DNA of 64,000 nt, taken from assembly GCF_000412335.2 (NCBI RefSeq), contig NZ_KE161030.1:4560739-4624738 (forward strand). Reading direction: 5' to 3'. Below are positions 28,327 through 38,650 of this stretch, piece by piece. The position numbers and the translations under genes were made by a program. Position 1 is the stretch's first letter. Each line of letters opens with the position of its first letter. This stretch comes from Cedecea davisae DSM 4568 (GTDB lineage: Bacteria > Pseudomonadota > Gammaproteobacteria > Enterobacterales > Enterobacteriaceae). A model generated the notes under the pieces. The model was given only the letters and a program-made list of their open reading frames with translations. It did not search any database and was not told the origin of the DNA.

Positions 28327-28728
28327 CATTTCTACTCCTATTACCAATGCACTACCTGGCAAATTGCCACCCAATAACGATGCTAAGAATAGTCCAAGCG
28401 CCCCTCGCAAGATACCCTTTCACGATAATCTCTTATGCCTGCCGCGTTCATCAGCCGGACCGCTAAAAAGGCCGCAGCCGTTGGCAGCTACATCCGCTGG
28501 TATTAGTTTGCTAACTATTTGCATAACTATTTACAGTTTTATACTAACCGAGCGCTCTGAGAGCGTTTTCAAGCGCTTACTTCGCCTGAGCATTCAGCTG
28601 AAACGCATAAGCTTTTTCTAAAGCACGATTGGTTCAGGGCAGGACGATACGCGGGCGTCAAAGCAGACTACAGTTAATAAGCTTCTTAGCGTTCACGTTC
28701 TCGCTGTGTGATTTATGAGGAGTTCTCA
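28327..28728. other. intergenic region between divergent yiaF and yiaG
   Basis: 402 bases with no supported gene. It is AT-rich near the yiaG side and must hold both divergent promoters. A GAGGAG ribosome binding site for yiaG is at 28717-28722. No repeat of the families seen elsewhere in the window was found here. Confidence 0.6.
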
Positions 28729-29016
28729 ATGGAATATAAAGATCCAATGATTGAGCTGCTTAGTAGCCTTGAGCAGATTGTTTTTAAAGATAAACAGGCC
28801 CTTAGCCTGAGTCAGAAATCCAACGCCTTCTCCGAATTTGAGCAACTGCGCAAAAGCACCGGACTAAAAATTGATGATTTTGCTCAGGCGATGGGCGTTA
28901 GCGTTTCCATGGTGCAGGAATGGGAGTCGCGACGACTAAAACCGTCAAGCACCGAGCTGAAACTGATGCGCCTGATTCAGGCGAATCCGGCACTCAGCAA
29001 GCAGTTAATGAGTTAG
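28729..29016 (+). CDS. yiaG: helix-turn-helix transcriptional regulator YiaG
   Basis: 95 residues (E. coli 96) beginning MEYKDPMIELL at 28729, where GAGGAG stands 6 bases upstream. The C-terminal XRE/MqsA-like helix-turn-helix (LRKSTGLKIDDFAQAMGVSVSMVQEWESRRLKPSS) is conserved. It looks like the HTH half of an antitoxin without a toxin neighbour. In E. coli cspA follows; here a terminator and a convergent chemoreceptor gene follow instead. Confidence 0.93.
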   Translation: MEYKDPMIELLSSLEQIVFKDKQALSLSQKSNAFSEFEQLRKSTGLKIDDFAQAMGVSVSMVQEWESRRLKPSSTELKLMRLIQANPALSKQLMS

Positions 29017-29019
29017 AAA

Positions 29020-29043
29020 AAACCCCGCTGCGATGCGGGGTTT
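29020..29043. terminator. terminator between yiaG and the chemoreceptor gene
   Basis: Arms AAACCCCGC (29020-29028) and GCGGGGTTT (29035-29043) with A-tract before and T-tract after. It serves yiaG on the plus strand and probably also the convergent chemoreceptor gene ending at 29064. Confidence 0.85.
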
Positions 29044-29063
29044 GTCATTTCTGAGTCTAAGCC

Positions 29064-30719
29064 TTAGAAAGTTTCCCAGTTTGCATCCGCACCCGCAGTT
29101 TGCGGTTTTAAGGCTGCCGGTTGAGGCCGTAGTTTTTCGCCAACCGGCTCGGCCCGGCGTCCCCCGCCCTGTAGCTGGAACACCGCCACCGCCAGACGCA
29201 GCTCGCTGGCCTGATCTTCAAGCGCCGCCGCCGCCGAAGCGGACTCTTCCACCAGGGAGGCATTTTGCTGGGTCACGCTGTCCATCTCGGAAACCGCCTG
29301 CGCCACCTGCTCAATGCCTTTGCTTTGCTCATCGGAAGCCGAAGCAATTTCACCCATGATGTCGGTTACGCGGGTCACCGCGGCGACTATCTCTTTCATG
29401 GTCGCCCCTGCCTCCCGCACCTGGCTTGAACCGGTATCAATTCGTGAAACCGAGTTCTCAATCAGCACTTTAATCTCTTTTGCCGCCTGGGCGCTGCGGC
29501 TCGCCAGGGTTCTCACCTCGCCTGCTACTACGGCAAAACCACGCCCCTGCTCGCCCGCCCGCGCGGCTTCTACCGCGGCGTTTAGCGCCAGGATATTGGT
29601 CTGGAAGGCGATGCTGTCGATGACGCTGGTGATATCAACAATCTTGCCGGAGCTTTCGGCAATCTCGTTCATGGTGCTGACCACGCTTTCCACCACGCGC
29701 CCGCCTTTCTGCGCGGTTTCCGAGGCATTTTTCGCAAGGCCCGTTGCCTGGCGGGCGTTGTCGGTGTTTTGCTTCACGGTGGCGGTGAGCTGTTCCATGC
29801 TGGCCGCCGTCTCTTCAAGCGCCGCAGCCTGCTGCTCGGTACGGGAGGAGAGATCGCTACTGCCCGCTGAGATTTCGCTCGCGCCTGTGTAGATGGAGTC
29901 GGCATTGTCGCGCACCGAGCTTACGGTCTTAATCAGCGACTGCTGCATCGTCTTCAGCCCGGCCGAGAGGCGGCTCATTTCGCTGCGCCCTTCGGCTTCG
30001 ATATTGCGCGTTAAATCCCCTTCTGAAATAGCCTGTATATGCCCCATAACGGTTTTTAAAGGCCACAGCAGCACGCGCTGCAACCCCAGCCAGATTATCA
30101 CCAGCGCCGCAATCACGATCAGCAGAATAGCGCCAAGCGTCCACAGCATGCTGGTAAAACTACTTTGGTTCTGCTCGCTGGCCGCCTTCAACAGATGGGT
30201 ATTTTGCGTCAGCCACTGGCCGTAAACCGCCTTGAAGTCGTCCTGAGCCTGCTGCGCATCCAGGTTACCGTAGGCCTGGTAGTTATCGGCCTTCAGGAAC
30301 TCAATGGACTGCAACAACACGTCATGCATCTGCTTAAAGCTGGCAGCGGCTTTATCGTCGATGGCTTTTTCCTGGTCGGGAACATCGTCCGAGTCCATGT
30401 AATTGGAAAACTGCTTCTGCGACTCGCCCAGCAAAACTCCGGCATTCGCCAGCAGCTTATTCATCGCCTCCAGCGCGGCGGGATCGCGCTGATTTTTTAG
30501 TACCCGAATGGCCACGCGGTTGATAGTAACGCGAGCCTCAACCAGCGTCAGGAAGCTGCCGCCCAGCTGTTCCTGCTGGTAATTCAGCAGCCCGGTTTTT
30601 TGGAAGTTAAGACGATCGCCGCTGACCGAGGAGTAAAAGAGCGCTCCGGTCAGCAGCAGCAGCGCGCTGAAGATCCCAAGCGTGGTAACGATTCCGGTGA
30701 TGACTTTGACATTTTTCAT
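29064..30719 (-). CDS. Tsr-like methyl-accepting chemotaxis protein
   Basis: 551 residues from the ATG at 30719 ([11 protein letters not shown]); an ATG at 30731 would add four. Two membrane spans (about residues 7-28 and 185-207) bracket a four-helix-bundle periplasmic sensor. A HAMP linker and a long methyl-accepting coiled coil follow. The hairpin tip contains the highly conserved segment of MCPs ([21 protein letters not shown]). The C-terminal NWETF pentapeptide is the CheR/CheB docking site of high-abundance receptors Tsr and Tar. The ligand domain is only Tsr-like, so serine sensing cannot be assumed. It occupies the place of E. coli cspA/hokA. Confidence 0.93.
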   Translation of the reverse strand: MKNVKVITGIVTTLGIFSALLLLTGALFYSSVSGDRLNFQKTGLLNYQQEQLGGSFLTLVEARVTINRVAIRVLKNQRDPAALEAMNKLLANAGVLLGESQKQFSNYMDSDDVPDQEKAIDDKAAASFKQMHDVLLQSIEFLKADNYQAYGNLDAQQAQDDFKAVYGQWLTQNTHLLKAASEQNQSSFTSMLWTLGAILLIVIAALVIIWLGLQRVLLWPLKTVMGHIQAISEGDLTRNIEAEGRSEMSRLSAGLKTMQQSLIKTVSSVRDNADSIYTGASEISAGSSDLSSRTEQQAAALEETAASMEQLTATVKQNTDNARQATGLAKNASETAQKGGRVVESVVSTMNEIAESSGKIVDITSVIDSIAFQTNILALNAAVEAARAGEQGRGFAVVAGEVRTLASRSAQAAKEIKVLIENSVSRIDTGSSQVREAGATMKEIVAAVTRVTDIMGEIASASDEQSKGIEQVAQAVSEMDSVTQQNASLVEESASAAAALEDQASELRLAVAVFQLQGGGRRAEPVGEKLRPQPAALKPQTAGADANWETF

Positions 30720-30845
30720 GGGGCCGAACATTCCTGAGGTGGTAGGCGATATTAGATATATCGGTTCGGCGCGGATTAACCTTATCGCTGCTGGCAGAGT
30801 TTTTTGTTAATCCATTGATATTTGAAAGTAAAAAAATCGACAAAA

Positions 30846-30865
30846 AAACCCGCCGAAGCGGGTTT
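30846..30865 (-). terminator. terminator of glyQS
   Basis: Perfect 8-base arms (30846-30853 with 30858-30865, loop CGAA on the plus strand) with, on the minus strand, a seven-T tract after the hairpin. It lies 26 bases downstream of the glyS stop and is a textbook intrinsic terminator. Confidence 0.9.
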
Positions 30866-30890
30866 ATGACAGAGTGTAGCTTTTAAGCGA

Positions 30891-32960
30891 TTATTGCAGC
30901 AGGGAAATGTCCGCTACCTGCAAGAACAGCTCGCGCAGCTTGGTCAGCAAAGTCAGGCGGTTAATGCGCAGCTCTTTGTCTTCCGCGTTAACCATCACCT
31001 TATCGAAGAACTCATCCACCGGCTCACGCAGGTTAGCCAGCTCTTCCAGCGCTTCCTGGTAGCGGCCTTCCGCGAAGTACGGCTGCAACTTATCGCGCAG
31101 AACCACTACATTGGTCGCCAGGCGAATTTCTTCGGCTTCTTTCAGCACGGAGGCACGAACGGTCTCGTTCAGCGCTTCGGCGGACTTGGCAAGAATGTTG
31201 GATACACGCTTGTTAGCCGCCGCCAGAGAGGCCGCCGCTTCCAGAGTACGGAAGTGGGAAACCGCCTTCATACGGGCATCAAAGTCGGCCGGTTTGGTCG
31301 GACGACGAGCCAGTACCGCCTGGATGGTGTCAACCGCGTGACCTTCTTCCTGATACCAGGCGCGGAAGCGGCCCAGCATGAAGTCGATAACGTCATCAAC
31401 CACGTTGGCATTGGTCAGCTTGCTGCCGTAGAGGCGCACGGCTTCTTCGGCCAGGGTTTGCAGATCCAGCGGCAGATTTTTCTCAACGATAATACGCAGC
31501 ACGCCCAGCGCAGCACGGCGCAGCGCAAACGGGTCTTTATCGCCTTTAGGGTGCTGGCCGATGCCGAAGATACCCGCAAGGGTGTCCATCTTGTCGGCAA
31601 TAGCTACCGCACAGGCAACCAGGTTAGACGGCAGAGCGTCACCGGCAAAGCGCGGCTGGTACTGCTCGTTCAACGCAACAGCTACATCTTCCGCTTCGCC
31701 GTCGTGGCGCGCGTAGTGCATGCCCATCACGCCCTGAGTGTCGGTAAATTCGAACACCATGTTGGTCATCAGGTCGCACTTGGAGAGCAGGCCTGCGCGG
31801 GTCGCGTGGTTCACGTCGGCACCAATCTGCCCGGCAATCCAGCCAGAAAGCGCTTCGATGCGGTTGGTTTTGTCGCGCAGGGTGCCCAGCTCTTTCTGGA
31901 ACAGAACGGTCTCCAGACGCGGCAGGTTGTCTTCCAGGCGCTTTTTACGGTCGGTATTGAAGAAGAACTCCGCATCCGCAAGGCGCGGGCGCACAACTTT
32001 CTCGTTACCGGAGATAATCTGTATCGGGTCTTTAGACTCGATGTTGGCCACGAAGATGAAGTTCGGCAACAGCTTGCCGTCGTCGGCGTAAACCGGGAAA
32101 TACTTCTGGTCGCCCTTCATGGTGTAAACCAGCGCTTCGGCAGGCACCGCGAGGAATTTCTCTTCGAATTTTGCGGTCAGCACGACCGGCCATTCCACCA
32201 GCGAGGTGACCTCTTCCAGCAGGCTTTCGCTCAGGTCAGCGTTGCCGCCAATCTTACGCGCAGCTTCTTCGGCGTCGCGCTTGATAACTGCTTTACGCTG
32301 TTCGTAATCGGCGATCACTTTGCCGCGTTCCAGCAGGATTTGCGGATACTGTTCGGCGTTGTCGATGGTGAATTCCGGCTCGCCCATAAAGCGGTGGCCG
32401 CGAATCACGCGATCGGACTGAATGCCGAGAATGGTGGCGGGGATAAGCTCGTCACCCAGCAGCAGCGTGAGGGTATGAACCGGACGCACGAAGTGGATGT
32501 CGGACGCGCCCCAGCGCATCAGCTTAGGAATTGGCAGCTTAGCCAGCGACGTTGCAATCATGTTCGGCAGCAGCGCCTGAACGCTTTCGCCCTTCACATG
32601 AGCGCGGTACAACAGCCACTCACCTTTGTCGGTCGCCAGACGCTCGGCCTGGTCAACGGTAATACCGCAGCCGCGCGCCCAGCCTTCTGCCGCTTTGCTC
32701 GGCTTGCCTTCGGCGTCAAACGCGGCGGTTACCGCAGGGCCGCGTTTTTCAACTTCGCGATCCGGCTGAGAGGCAGCCAGGTTAGCGATTTTCAGCGCCA
32801 GACGGCGCGGGGCCGCAAACCATTTTACTTCACCGTGGGCGATGTTTGCCGCATCCAGCTCGGCGGTGACGTTGGCAGCGAAGGACTCAGCCAGGCTGCG
32901 CAGGGCTTTTGGTGGCAGCTCTTCAGTGCCAAGCTCCACCAGGAAAGTTTTTTCAGACAT
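30891..32960 (-). CDS. glyS: glycyl-tRNA synthetase beta subunit GlyS
   Basis: 689 residues, as in E. coli, from the ATG at 32960 ([20 protein letters not shown]); a longer frame back to 33011 crosses into the glyQ-glyS gap. The beta subunit of the alpha2beta2 glycyl-tRNA synthetase binds tRNA-Gly through its C-terminal anticodon-binding (DALR-type) region, while GlyQ supplies the catalytic core. It starts 10 bases after the glyQ stop and is cotranscribed with it. Confidence 0.97.
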   Translation of the reverse strand: MSEKTFLVELGTEELPPKALRSLAESFAANVTAELDAANIAHGEVKWFAAPRRLALKIANLAASQPDREVEKRGPAVTAAFDAEGKPSKAAEGWARGCGITVDQAERLATDKGEWLLYRAHVKGESVQALLPNMIATSLAKLPIPKLMRWGASDIHFVRPVHTLTLLLGDELIPATILGIQSDRVIRGHRFMGEPEFTIDNAEQYPQILLERGKVIADYEQRKAVIKRDAEEAARKIGGNADLSESLLEEVTSLVEWPVVLTAKFEEKFLAVPAEALVYTMKGDQKYFPVYADDGKLLPNFIFVANIESKDPIQIISGNEKVVRPRLADAEFFFNTDRKKRLEDNLPRLETVLFQKELGTLRDKTNRIEALSGWIAGQIGADVNHATRAGLLSKCDLMTNMVFEFTDTQGVMGMHYARHDGEAEDVAVALNEQYQPRFAGDALPSNLVACAVAIADKMDTLAGIFGIGQHPKGDKDPFALRRAALGVLRIIVEKNLPLDLQTLAEEAVRLYGSKLTNANVVDDVIDFMLGRFRAWYQEEGHAVDTIQAVLARRPTKPADFDARMKAVSHFRTLEAAASLAAANKRVSNILAKSAEALNETVRASVLKEAEEIRLATNVVVLRDKLQPYFAEGRYQEALEELANLREPVDEFFDKVMVNAEDKELRINRLTLLTKLRELFLQVADISLLQ

Positions 32961-32970
32961 GCCAGCCTCT

Positions 32971-33882
32971 CTAGTTTTTCTTATTGCACATCGGGAAGCC
33001 AAGCGCTTCACGAGAAGCGTAGTAGGCTTCGGCCACGGCTTTGGTCAGGGTGCGAATGCGCAGAATGTAGCGCTGACGCTCGGTCACCGAAATGGCCTTG
33101 CGCGCATCCAGCAGGTTAAAGCTGTGAGCGGCTTTCAGAATACGTTCGTAGGCCGGCAGCGGCAGCGGAGTTTCCAGCGCCAGCAACTGCTGGGCTTCTT
33201 TCTCATACTGCTCGAAGCAGGTGAACAGGAAGTCCACATCGGCGTATTCGAAGTTATAGGTGGACTGCTCCACTTCGTTCTGGTGGAACACGTCGCCGTA
33301 GGTGGTTTTACCCAGCGGGCCGTCGCTCCACACCAGGTCGTAAACGCTGTCTACGCCCTGAATGTACATAGCAAGACGCTCTAAACCGTAGGTGATTTCA
33401 CCGGTTACCGGCTTGCACTCCAGGCCGCCAACCTGCTGGAAGTAGGTAAACTGGGTAACTTCCATACCGTTCAGCCACACTTCCCAGCCCAGGCCCCACG
33501 CGCCAAGCGTTGGGTTTTCCCAGTTATCTTCCACGAAGCGAATGTCATGAATCGTCGGATCCATTCCCAGCTCTTTCAGCGACCCGAGGTACAGCTCCTG
33601 AATATTGTCCGGGGAAGGCTTAATCACCACCTGGAACTGATAGTAGTGCTGTAAACGGTTCGGGTTTTCGCCGTAACGGCCATCGGTAGGACGGCGGGAC
33701 GGCTGCACATAAGCGGTGGCCATTGGCTCCGGGCCTAAGGCACGCAGGCTGGTCATCGGGTGAGAGGTGCCTGCGCCTACTTCCATGTCCAAAGGTTGAA
33801 CAATGGTGCAGCCCTGGCGAGCCCAGTAGTCCTGTAAGGTCAGGATCAGGCCTTGAAAGGTCTTGGTATCAAACTTTTGCAT
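32971..33882 (-). CDS. glyQ: glycyl-tRNA synthetase alpha subunit GlyQ
   Basis: 303 residues, as in E. coli, from the ATG at 33882 ([14 protein letters not shown]). It is the class II catalytic subunit that activates glycine. Conserved stretches include [30 protein letters not shown] and [14 protein letters not shown], the last containing a class II motif 3-like GLER. The alternative upstream start at 33936 lacks support. Together with glyS it makes the whole enzyme. Confidence 0.97.
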   Translation of the reverse strand: MQKFDTKTFQGLILTLQDYWARQGCTIVQPLDMEVGAGTSHPMTSLRALGPEPMATAYVQPSRRPTDGRYGENPNRLQHYYQFQVVIKPSPDNIQELYLGSLKELGMDPTIHDIRFVEDNWENPTLGAWGLGWEVWLNGMEVTQFTYFQQVGGLECKPVTGEITYGLERLAMYIQGVDSVYDLVWSDGPLGKTTYGDVFHQNEVEQSTYNFEYADVDFLFTCFEQYEKEAQQLLALETPLPLPAYERILKAAHSFNLLDARKAISVTERQRYILRIRTLTKAVAEAYYASREALGFPMCNKKN

Positions 33883-33990
33883 GTTGAATTCGCACGCGTT
33901 CGGTGGATTTAAGAGAAGCGGCCAGTATATACGCAAAAGCGGTTGAGTTGTATCAACACGGCAACGGAACGGCCCGGAGGCGAAAAGCCG

Positions 33991-34332
33991 TTAAGTTGTT
34001 GCGCGTTGGTTGAGGTTTTCGCGACTGGAAAGGTGTGAAAACTGACCACTTTGGTCAAAAGAACAGGTAAAGCCCTCTTTGCGGGCAGTATTGCCTGCCA
34101 GTTCATAGCTTGCCTGATACTGCTTAAAATCGGACACATTAATACGCTGCGGCTGGGTGTTGTAGCGTAATGCGGCTTCGTTTTTACACGCCAGCTCCAT
34201 AGCACCGGCATTGACCCGCGGGCGAGCCTGCTGCGCATATTGGCTTTCCTGCTGTGGGGCGCTGCACGCGCTCAGGAAAAACGCAAAAAATACCGTTAAG
34301 AGGAGTCGATTTCTTTTTTCTTCCATCATCAT
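33991..34332 (-). CDS. ysaB: small lipoprotein YsaB
   Basis: A short lipoprotein upstream of glyQ in the E. coli ysaB position, with three consecutive ATG codons (34332, 34329, 34326), so the exact start is uncertain. The first gives 113 residues. The signal peptide [20 protein letters not shown] ends in LSAC, a lipobox. The mature part shares [33 protein letters not shown] and FSHLS with E. coli YsaB. Function unknown. It is divergent from wecH. Confidence 0.85.
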   Translation of the reverse strand: MMMEEKRNRLLLTVFFAFFLSACSAPQQESQYAQQARPRVNAGAMELACKNEAALRYNTQPQRINVSDFKQYQASYELAGNTARKEGFTCSFDQSGQFSHLSSRENLNQRATT

Positions 34333-34459
34333 TCGCTGCCAGTACGTTAAACTCGGTTTCTTATTCATACTCCCCGTGAACCACGCATTCTGCGAAGCGA
34401 CGGCGGGGATGACAAGATGCGCGGCACAAACTCAGAAATATCCAGGCTCAGGGGAACGA

Positions 34460-35455
34460 ATGCAGCAGAAGATAAACTGGATCGATAACCTTCGTGGCAT
34501 CGCTTGCCTGATGGTCGTCATGATCCACACCACGACCTGGTACATTACCAATCCACACAGCGTGACCGCTTTTAGTTGGGATCTGTCGAACGTACTTAAT
34601 TCAGCCTCACGCGTCAGCGTGCCGCTCTTTTTTATGATTTCAGGTTATCTGTTCTTCGGCGAGCGCAGCGCTCAGCAGCGCCACTTCCTGCGGATTTCCA
34701 GCTGCCTGCTGTTCTATAGCGCCATCGCCCTGCTTTACATCTGGCTGTTTACGCCAATAAGCGTCGGCCTGGCGCTGCGCTACATCCTGCAAAAACCGGT
34801 GTTTTATCACCTGTGGTTTTTCTTCGCGATTATGGTGATTTACCTGCTTTCGCCGCTGATACAGGTCAAAAAGGTCAGCGCCGTCACCGTTCTGGGTCTG
34901 ATGGTGCTGCTGGGCGTAGTGGCGAACCCCAATACCGTGCCGCAGACTCTGGGCAATATGAAGTGGATGCCGGTTAATCTTTATATCAACGGCGATACTT
35001 TCTATTACGTGCTGTACGGGCTGTTAGGGCGGGCAATTGGCATGCTGGAGACGAGGAAAAACTGGGTTAGCGTGCTGGCGGGTGGCCTGTTCCTGCTGTG
35101 CGTGATGTCTATCTCTCTGGGCACCCGCAGGCAGCTGGAAATTAACCAAAACTTCGCCGAAACCTTTTACGTTTACTGCGGCCCGCTGGTGTTTATCGCC
35201 GCCATCAGCCTGCTGGTCTTCGCCAAAAACTGTCTTAACCAGCGCCCGCTGCCCGGGCTGGCGTTTATTTCACGTTATTCACTGGGGATTTACGGTTTTC
35301 ACGCGCTGATTATTCATTATCTTCGCACGCACGATATCGAGATAACCGCCTGGCCGGTGCTGGATATCCTCTGGATATTTGGCGCAACCCTTGCTGGCAG
35401 CCTGCTGCTGGCGTTGGCGGTTGGCAAACTCGACCGCTGGAAGCTGGTCAGCTAG
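34460..35455 (+). CDS. wecH: O-acetyltransferase WecH (YiaH)
   Basis: A 331-residue acyltransferase-3 family membrane protein with about ten membrane segments. It starts at the ATG at 34460 ([23 protein letters not shown]), where AGGGGA lies upstream; the open frame extends further back but family similarity begins here. The N-terminal signature [16 protein letters not shown] includes the conserved catalytic His. In E. coli WecH acetylates GlcNAc in enterobacterial common antigen. Its 3-prime end overlaps the tail of the convergent regulator gene by 8 bases. Confidence 0.93.
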   Translation: MQQKINWIDNLRGIACLMVVMIHTTTWYITNPHSVTAFSWDLSNVLNSASRVSVPLFFMISGYLFFGERSAQQRHFLRISSCLLFYSAIALLYIWLFTPISVGLALRYILQKPVFYHLWFFFAIMVIYLLSPLIQVKKVSAVTVLGLMVLLGVVANPNTVPQTLGNMKWMPVNLYINGDTFYYVLYGLLGRAIGMLETRKNWVSVLAGGLFLLCVMSISLGTRRQLEINQNFAETFYVYCGPLVFIAAISLLVFAKNCLNQRPLPGLAFISRYSLGIYGFHALIIHYLRTHDIEITAWPVLDILWIFGATLAGSLLLALAVGKLDRWKLVS

Positions 35456-36374
35456 CCCCGCTTGCTCTGGAGCGGGCCCGATGCAGCTGTCGGGGTGAAG
35501 AAAACCCGGCGGCGCTGGCCGCCTGCTCCATGCGCTGCCCCTGCAATAGCCGCTGTTCGGCAACCGCAAGCCTTAGCTGCTCCAGATAGTCGCGTACGGA
35601 AATGCCAAGATGTTGCTGGAAAAGACGGGAAAGATGCCGCGGGCTGACGTGAACCCGGCTGGCGATTTCCGGCACCGGCCAGGGTAGCTCGGGAGCCCCG
35701 GACAGCAAATCCTGGGCGCGGTGTACCGCCGGATGAATATGGTTGCGGTAGCGCAGCCAGGGAGAAAGCTGCGGATCGTCGCCGGAACGACGGAACCAGA
35801 CCACCATTTCTCTCGCCACCTCCAGCGCCACGCGCGGGCCGCAGTAGCGATTAATCAAATGCAGGGAAAGATCGATGCCGGAAGTGATCCCCGCGCTGGT
35901 CCAGATGCCCCGGTCCTCAACAAAAATTCGGTTGTCCTTTACCTGCGCGCCCGGTGCCGCCGCTTTTAAACGCTCGAGCACATCATGATGGGTGGTGCAC
36001 TGCACGCCGTTCATCAGGCCCGCCCGAGCCGCCAGCAGCGAGCCGGAGCAGACGCACATCAGATTAAGCTGCTGGCTGTGGATCTGCGGCTGAAGCCGGG
36101 TCAGCCAGCGCCGTACCTCTTCGGCCTGAGCCGTGGCAAAAAAACGGTTTGAATCGCACACCCCGGGCAGCACCAACAGACTGCCCGGAGGAAGCCGCTC
36201 CGGCAGCGGCTGAATGCCGCTGAAGGTCAGGCCGATGGAGGTTTCTACCTGCGGGTCCGGGCCGATGTAGTGCAGCTCAAAAGCCTTCCGCGCCAGCACC
36301 AGCGTTTCCGCAGGGCCGCTCAGGTCGAGGGATAACACCCCCGGCAGCACCACAAACCAGACCCCAATACTCAT
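35448..36374 (-). CDS. GlxA-family transcriptional regulator (DJ-1/PfpI plus AraC)
   Basis: 308 residues from the ATG at 36374 ([21 protein letters not shown]), which overlaps the stop of the upstream isochorismatase gene (ATGA). The N-terminal ~170 residues are a DJ-1/PfpI class I glutamine-amidotransferase-like domain with the nucleophile-elbow pattern [15 protein letters not shown]. The C-terminal ~100 residues are an AraC-type double helix-turn-helix ([22 protein letters not shown]). Members sense nitrogenous or amino-acid-derived ligands. Coupling to the hydrolase suggests it regulates its own operon; the ligand is unknown. Confidence 0.9.
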   Translation of the reverse strand: MSIGVWFVVLPGVLSLDLSGPAETLVLARKAFELHYIGPDPQVETSIGLTFSGIQPLPERLPPGSLLVLPGVCDSNRFFATAQAEEVRRWLTRLQPQIHSQQLNLMCVCSGSLLAARAGLMNGVQCTTHHDVLERLKAAAPGAQVKDNRIFVEDRGIWTSAGITSGIDLSLHLINRYCGPRVALEVAREMVVWFRRSGDDPQLSPWLRYRNHIHPAVHRAQDLLSGAPELPWPVPEIASRVHVSPRHLSRLFQQHLGISVRDYLEQLRLAVAEQRLLQGQRMEQAASAAGFSSPRQLHRARSRASGAS

Positions 36375-36913
36375 TCCAGCGACTCCAGACACTCGGCTAC
36401 GGTTTGTATCTCTGCGAAGCGCCCTGCCAGTACCGTTTCAGTGCGATGGCGCAGGGTCGCGGCGTCCAGCGTAACGCCTTTCCAGCTCATCGGGAAGGTC
36501 AGCATCGCTTCGCTGACGAAAGTAACGCGATAGCCCAGATCGGAGGCGACGCGAGTCGTTGTTTCGCAACACTGCTCGGTACGAATACCGCAAATAATCA
36601 GGTGGTTAATGTCCCGGTCGCGTAGCCAGCGATCCAGCCCGGTATCGGTAAAGGCGTTATGAACGTGCTTCTGGAAGCTGACGGCAGGTTGATGCCGTAA
36701 GAACGGCATCGGCTTCACAAAACCGGAATCCAGCGAAAACGCGCCGTCGCCGTCAACGTGGAAGATATCCACCACCGGCACGCCTTTGACCTGACAGCCG
36801 GCAATCAGCGCCAGTATGGCCTGCTGAAACGCCGGAACATCGTCCTCCTGCCAGTAGTCACGGTGGAAGAAGGATTGTTGAGTATCGATATTAATAAGCG
36901 CGGTGCGTGACAT
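36371..36913 (-). CDS. isochorismatase-family cysteine hydrolase
   Basis: 180 residues from the ATG at 36913, where GAGGAG is 7 bases upstream; a longer frame to 37153 runs through a repeat and is not supported. The catalytic triad pattern of the family is visible: Asp in ALINIDTQQSFF, a Lys region at FQKHVHNAFTDTGLD and the nucleophilic Cys in GIRTEQCCETTTR. These enzymes hydrolyse amide or enol-ether bonds in small molecules; the substrate cannot be told. It is first of a two-gene operon with the GlxA-type regulator, in the place where E. coli has yiaA-yiaB. Confidence 0.88.
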   Translation of the reverse strand: MSRTALINIDTQQSFFHRDYWQEDDVPAFQQAILALIAGCQVKGVPVVDIFHVDGDGAFSLDSGFVKPMPFLRHQPAVSFQKHVHNAFTDTGLDRWLRDRDINHLIICGIRTEQCCETTTRVASDLGYRVTFVSEAMLTFPMSWKGVTLDAATLRHRTETVLAGRFAEIQTVAECLESLE

Positions 36914-37034
36914 TTTCGGACTCCTCATCTGTTGGCCTGAAGCCATTCTGACAAGGCTTAATTGCAATGCTAATACCAAAAACGGACAGGATGAGGGTGG
37001 TTTGGGACGATCCGTTATCACTTGGTTACCGGTG

Positions 37035-37134
37035 TTTATGCTAATCCGGAGATAATTCCGTTCACGCAATATCCCGTTGCCACGCCATCGTCCCCGGCTT
37101 TGACCCAATTCAGGCGGGGTGGAGCTGCCGGGAG
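37035..37134. repeat. dispersed intergenic repeat modules upstream of the isochorismatase gene
   Basis: Two modules match the mosaic between malS and avtA. First, 37035-37065 (TTTATGCTAATCCGGA...TTCCGTTCAC) matches 49645-49675. Second, 37099-37134 (TTTGACCCAATTCAGGCGGG...GGGAG) matches 50007-50042 with few changes. Their order relative to one another differs between the two sites. No gene is seen in 36914-37149. Confidence 0.7.
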
Positions 37135-37149
37135 ACAGGGGAAGTGCTA

Positions 37150-38604
37150 TCACGACATCAGCGGCAAAAGCTGCTGATAAATCTGATTAAACACCTGACG
37201 TCGCCCGGCGTAGCGCTGGTGGCGATTGAAATCAGGTTGATGCCTTTGCTCCAGCGGCAGCTGCGGGAGCAGAGATTGCAGCGACTGGCCGGGCGAAAGC
37301 GCGATTTGTGCCAGCCGCGCCGCGCCAAGCGCTGGCCCAACGTCGCCGCCGGTGCGGTAGTCCAGCACCTGGCCGCTGATATCCGCCAGCATTTGCCTCC
37401 AGTACGGGCTGCGCGCGCCGCCGCCTATCAGCGTTACGCTATCCGGCGTAATACCGCAAAGGTGTACCACATCCATGCCGTCCGCCAGGGCATAGCCCAC
37501 GCCTTCAAGCACCGCGCGGGCAAGCTCTGCCGGGCCGTGTTGATGGGTCAGGCCGAAGAAGGTGCCTTTTGCCTGCGGGTTATTATGCGGCGTTCGCTCC
37601 CCGGAGAGGTACGGCAAGAACCAAACTACGCCAGCGTCCTGGTTAGCCTGCTCGGCGGCGGCCAGCAGGGCGGGAACCGAGCCAAGCCCGGTCAACTTAG
37701 CCGCCCAGTCAAGGCAGGAAGCCGCACTCAGCATTACCGACATCAAATGCCAGCGGTTCGGCAAAGCGTGGCAAAAACTGTGCACCGCGCTTTCGGGGTT
37801 GCTGCGAAAACCGTCACTCACCGCAAAATAAACGCCGGATGTCCCGAGGGAAAGCATTGCCTGCCCGGCATCCACCATTCCCACACCAATCGCGCCCGCT
37901 GCGTTATCGCCACCACCGGCTACCACGGGAACCGCAGCCATATTCCAGGCCGAAGCCACTTCAGGTTTCAGCACGCCGGTGACTTCGCTGCCTTCAAACA
38001 GCTCCGGCATATGCTGGCGGGAAAGACGGCAGGCATCCAGCATGGTGTCGCTCCAGTCGCGCTTAGCAACATCCAGCCACATCGTTCCCGCCGCGTCTGA
38101 CATGTCGCTGGCGAACTCGCCGGTCATTCTCAGGCGCAGGTAATCTTTTGGCAGCAGCACTTTGTTAATCTGGGCGAAGACTGCAGGCTCGTGGCGCTCC
38201 ACCCACAACAGTTTTGGCGCGGTAAAGCCCGGCATCATCAGGTTGCCGGTAATCGCCCGCGCTTCCTCAACATTGCTTTCAAGCAGCGCGCACTCTTCAC
38301 CGCTGCGGCCATCGTTCCATAAAATCGCCGGGCGCAGCACCCGTTGTTTACTGTCCAGCAGCGTGGCACCGTGCATCTGCCCGGCAAGCCCGATAGCCTT
38401 CACGCCCTTCAGCGGATGCTCAGCGCCCAGGGCGCGCATTGCCCGATCGGTTGCGAGCCACCAGCTTTCGGGATCTTGCTCGGACCAGAGCGAATGAGGC
38501 CGGGACACGATAAGCGGTTCGCTATGCGCGGCCAGCACCTCGCCTGCTTCACCCAGCAGGATTGCCTTCACGCCCGAAGTGCCAAGATCGATGCCGATAT
38601 ACAT
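37150..38604 (-). CDS. xylB: xylulokinase XylB
   Basis: A 484-residue FGGY-family kinase phosphorylating D-xylulose to xylulose 5-phosphate. The N-terminal ATPase motif is MYIGIDLGTSGVKAILL, the substrate Asp region is RPAILWNDGRSGEEC, and the C-terminal FGGY signature region lies around LIGGGARSPYWRQML. It is downstream of xylA in the xylAB operon (46-base gap with a GC-rich inverted repeat). The xylA promoter with XylR and CRP control drives it in E. coli. Confidence 0.96.
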   Translation of the reverse strand: MYIGIDLGTSGVKAILLGEAGEVLAAHSEPLIVSRPHSLWSEQDPESWWLATDRAMRALGAEHPLKGVKAIGLAGQMHGATLLDSKQRVLRPAILWNDGRSGEECALLESNVEEARAITGNLMMPGFTAPKLLWVERHEPAVFAQINKVLLPKDYLRLRMTGEFASDMSDAAGTMWLDVAKRDWSDTMLDACRLSRQHMPELFEGSEVTGVLKPEVASAWNMAAVPVVAGGGDNAAGAIGVGMVDAGQAMLSLGTSGVYFAVSDGFRSNPESAVHSFCHALPNRWHLMSVMLSAASCLDWAAKLTGLGSVPALLAAAEQANQDAGVVWFLPYLSGERTPHNNPQAKGTFFGLTHQHGPAELARAVLEGVGYALADGMDVVHLCGITPDSVTLIGGGARSPYWRQMLADISGQVLDYRTGGDVGPALGAARLAQIALSPGQSLQSLLPQLPLEQRHQPDFNRHQRYAGRRQVFNQIYQQLLPLMS

Positions 38605-38650
38605 GGTAGCTCCTTAATATCGCGCCGCGTTATCGGCGGCGCAGGAAGGT

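Noticed and set aside
30894-33119. 741-residue open frame on the plus strand
   Set aside because: Antisense to glyS and the glyQ end. glyQS are unmistakable on the other strand, and the frame has no start signal or recognisable domain.
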